A stretch of 24,421 bases of DNA from UBA6197 sp047638075. GTDB lineage: Bacteria > Pseudomonadota > Alphaproteobacteria > Rhodobacterales > Rhodobacteraceae. Each line of letters opens with the position of its first letter. Positions within the stretch are counted from its first letter, which is position 1. Of the stretch, positions 23,903 to 24,421 are shown piece after piece. The position numbers were made by a program, and so were the translations under genes. The stretch lies in contig NZ_JBLJBV010000006.1 of NCBI RefSeq assembly GCF_047638075.1, positions 1 through 24,421 of the forward strand. The letters run 5' to 3'. A model generated the notes under the pieces. It ran no database searches, had not been told where the DNA came from, and saw only the letters and a program-made list of their open reading frames with translations.

Positions 23903-24253
23903 ATCGGCTACGCATTTCTTCACGGCCAACGTTTCCGAGCGCAGATCCTTCACTTCTGGTGAAGTCGCCCGCCGTGCCGTATCTCCTGAAAGCCGACGCT
24001 TGCCCGCCTCCAGAAATTCCCCTTACGGCGAATGCAGGCATTCGCCTGCCAGGTAACGCTTCGACCAGCTATAACACAGGCTTTCGGCAATACCTTCGGG
24101 GCGGCAAAGCACTGAAATGCCTTCTTCGCCTTGCAGCCCAGCCAAAACAATGCGGATCTTTTCCTCCGCAGAATAGGTCTGGCGCGTCTTGCAGCGGATG
24201 TTCTTCACCAACTTGTCAGCCGTTTTCTTCGAAGTCTCAGGTTTCTTCATCAT
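23903..24253 (-). pseudogene. IS3-family transposase OrfA, interrupted and truncated
   Basis: From tandem ATGs at 24253 the protein reads KLVKNIRCKTRQTYSAEEKI then RIVLAGLQGEEGISVLCRPE and CYSWSK, the helix-turn-helix part of an IS3 OrfA. A 39-bp insertion with an in-frame TAA then interrupts it. The same frame resumes as EFLEAGKRRLSGDTARRATS then EVKDLRSETLAVKKCVAD, the expected continuation. Similarity ends near 23903. It belongs to a different IS3 subgroup from the fragment at 23608. Confidence 0.75.
24020..24058 (+). repeat. 39-bp palindromic insertion inside the OrfA pseudogene
   Basis: The core GGCGAATGCAGGCATTCGCC (24027-24046) has nine-base arms and a two-base centre. The flanks TTAC (24023-24026) and GTAA (24053-24056) are also inverted relative to each other. 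Removing the 39 bases restores the expected OrfA sequence WSK-EFLEAGK without changing frame. Confidence 0.6.
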
Positions 24254-24421
24254 TTCGATCTGCTAATCGACAAGATGGACCAGAAACCCTCCGTTGTTCA
24301 AATCCTCAAATCAGTCCCACGGGCCCTGACGTCAGACACGCATGGAAAAGAGCATACTGCAATTAAAGAGGTGGTTCTGGAAATCTGAACAGCCGGGATA
24401 AGTAGATTTTCCGCGCAACGG
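24254..24421. other. right-end stretch without a recognised gene
   Basis: This lies upstream of the interrupted OrfA and probably includes the IS left end. A short plus-strand frame (MDQKPSVVQILKSVPRA, ATG near 24275) is open to a TGA at 24386 but matches nothing I know. No clear inverted repeat was identified. Confidence 0.4.

Noticed and set aside
24275..24388. Plus-strand short frame MDQKPSVVQILKSVPRA
   Set aside because: No ribosome binding site or known family; it lies in IS-flanking debris.
1..24421. CRISPR array, prophage or defence system
   Set aside because: No regularly spaced repeats, integrase, phage structural gene or known defence domain was seen in any frame.

Overview
The window looks like chromosome of an alphaproteobacterium of the Rhodobacteraceae (Roseobacter group). 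The basis is gene order (rbfA-truB-rpsO; ubiE/ubiB beside mutM; enoyl-CoA hydratase-rpsT-dnaA-dnaN-recF-gyrB), protein character, and the flagellar order flgB-flgC-fliE-fliQ-flgF-flgG-flgA-flgH-fliL divergent from fliI. This is family-level inference from memory; no search was run.

Layout. (1) 1-4129, minus strand: a translation and RNA-modification operon, rbfA, a secreted phosphodiester-glycosidase-like gene, truB, a DUF1643 gene, an RTX-repeat protein, then the first ten codons of rpsO with a structured leader. (2) 4130-5689: divergent region with a perfect 24-bp tandem duplication just before the dapB ribosome binding site, then dapB, then about 630 bp without a recognisable gene but with a good terminator and a possible small RNA. 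(3) 5690-11660: a visibly more AT-rich flagellar block, with nine minus-strand rod, ring and export genes and the export ATPase gene fliI reading the other way. (4) 11661-15955: a gene-free junction, ubiquinone genes ubiB and ubiE (overlapping TGATG), then mutM and an enoyl-CoA hydratase on the plus strand. (5) 16050-23006: rpsT with promoter and terminator, a 500-bp gene-poor stretch, then dnaA, dnaN, recF and gyrB. (6) 23007-24421: a decayed accessory region with an orphan C-terminal reading frame and a patchwork of at least three transposase remnants, one carrying a 39-bp palindromic insertion.

How the genes work together. Blocks 1 and 5 are core information processing: ribosome maturation, tRNA pseudouridine, ribosomal proteins, replication initiation, sliding clamp, recombination mediator and gyrase. 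Block 3 supplies the flagellar proximal rod, distal rod, L-ring and part of the export gate. Block 4 covers ubiquinone synthesis, oxidised-guanine repair and fatty-acid or acyl-CoA catabolism. No complete new defence or mobile system is visible. The most interesting signals are noncoding: the dapB leader duplication, the dnaA leader with a possible 25-codon ORF and tandem hairpins, a 20-bp perfect palindrome between dnaA and dnaN, and the insertion-sequence mosaic at the right end.
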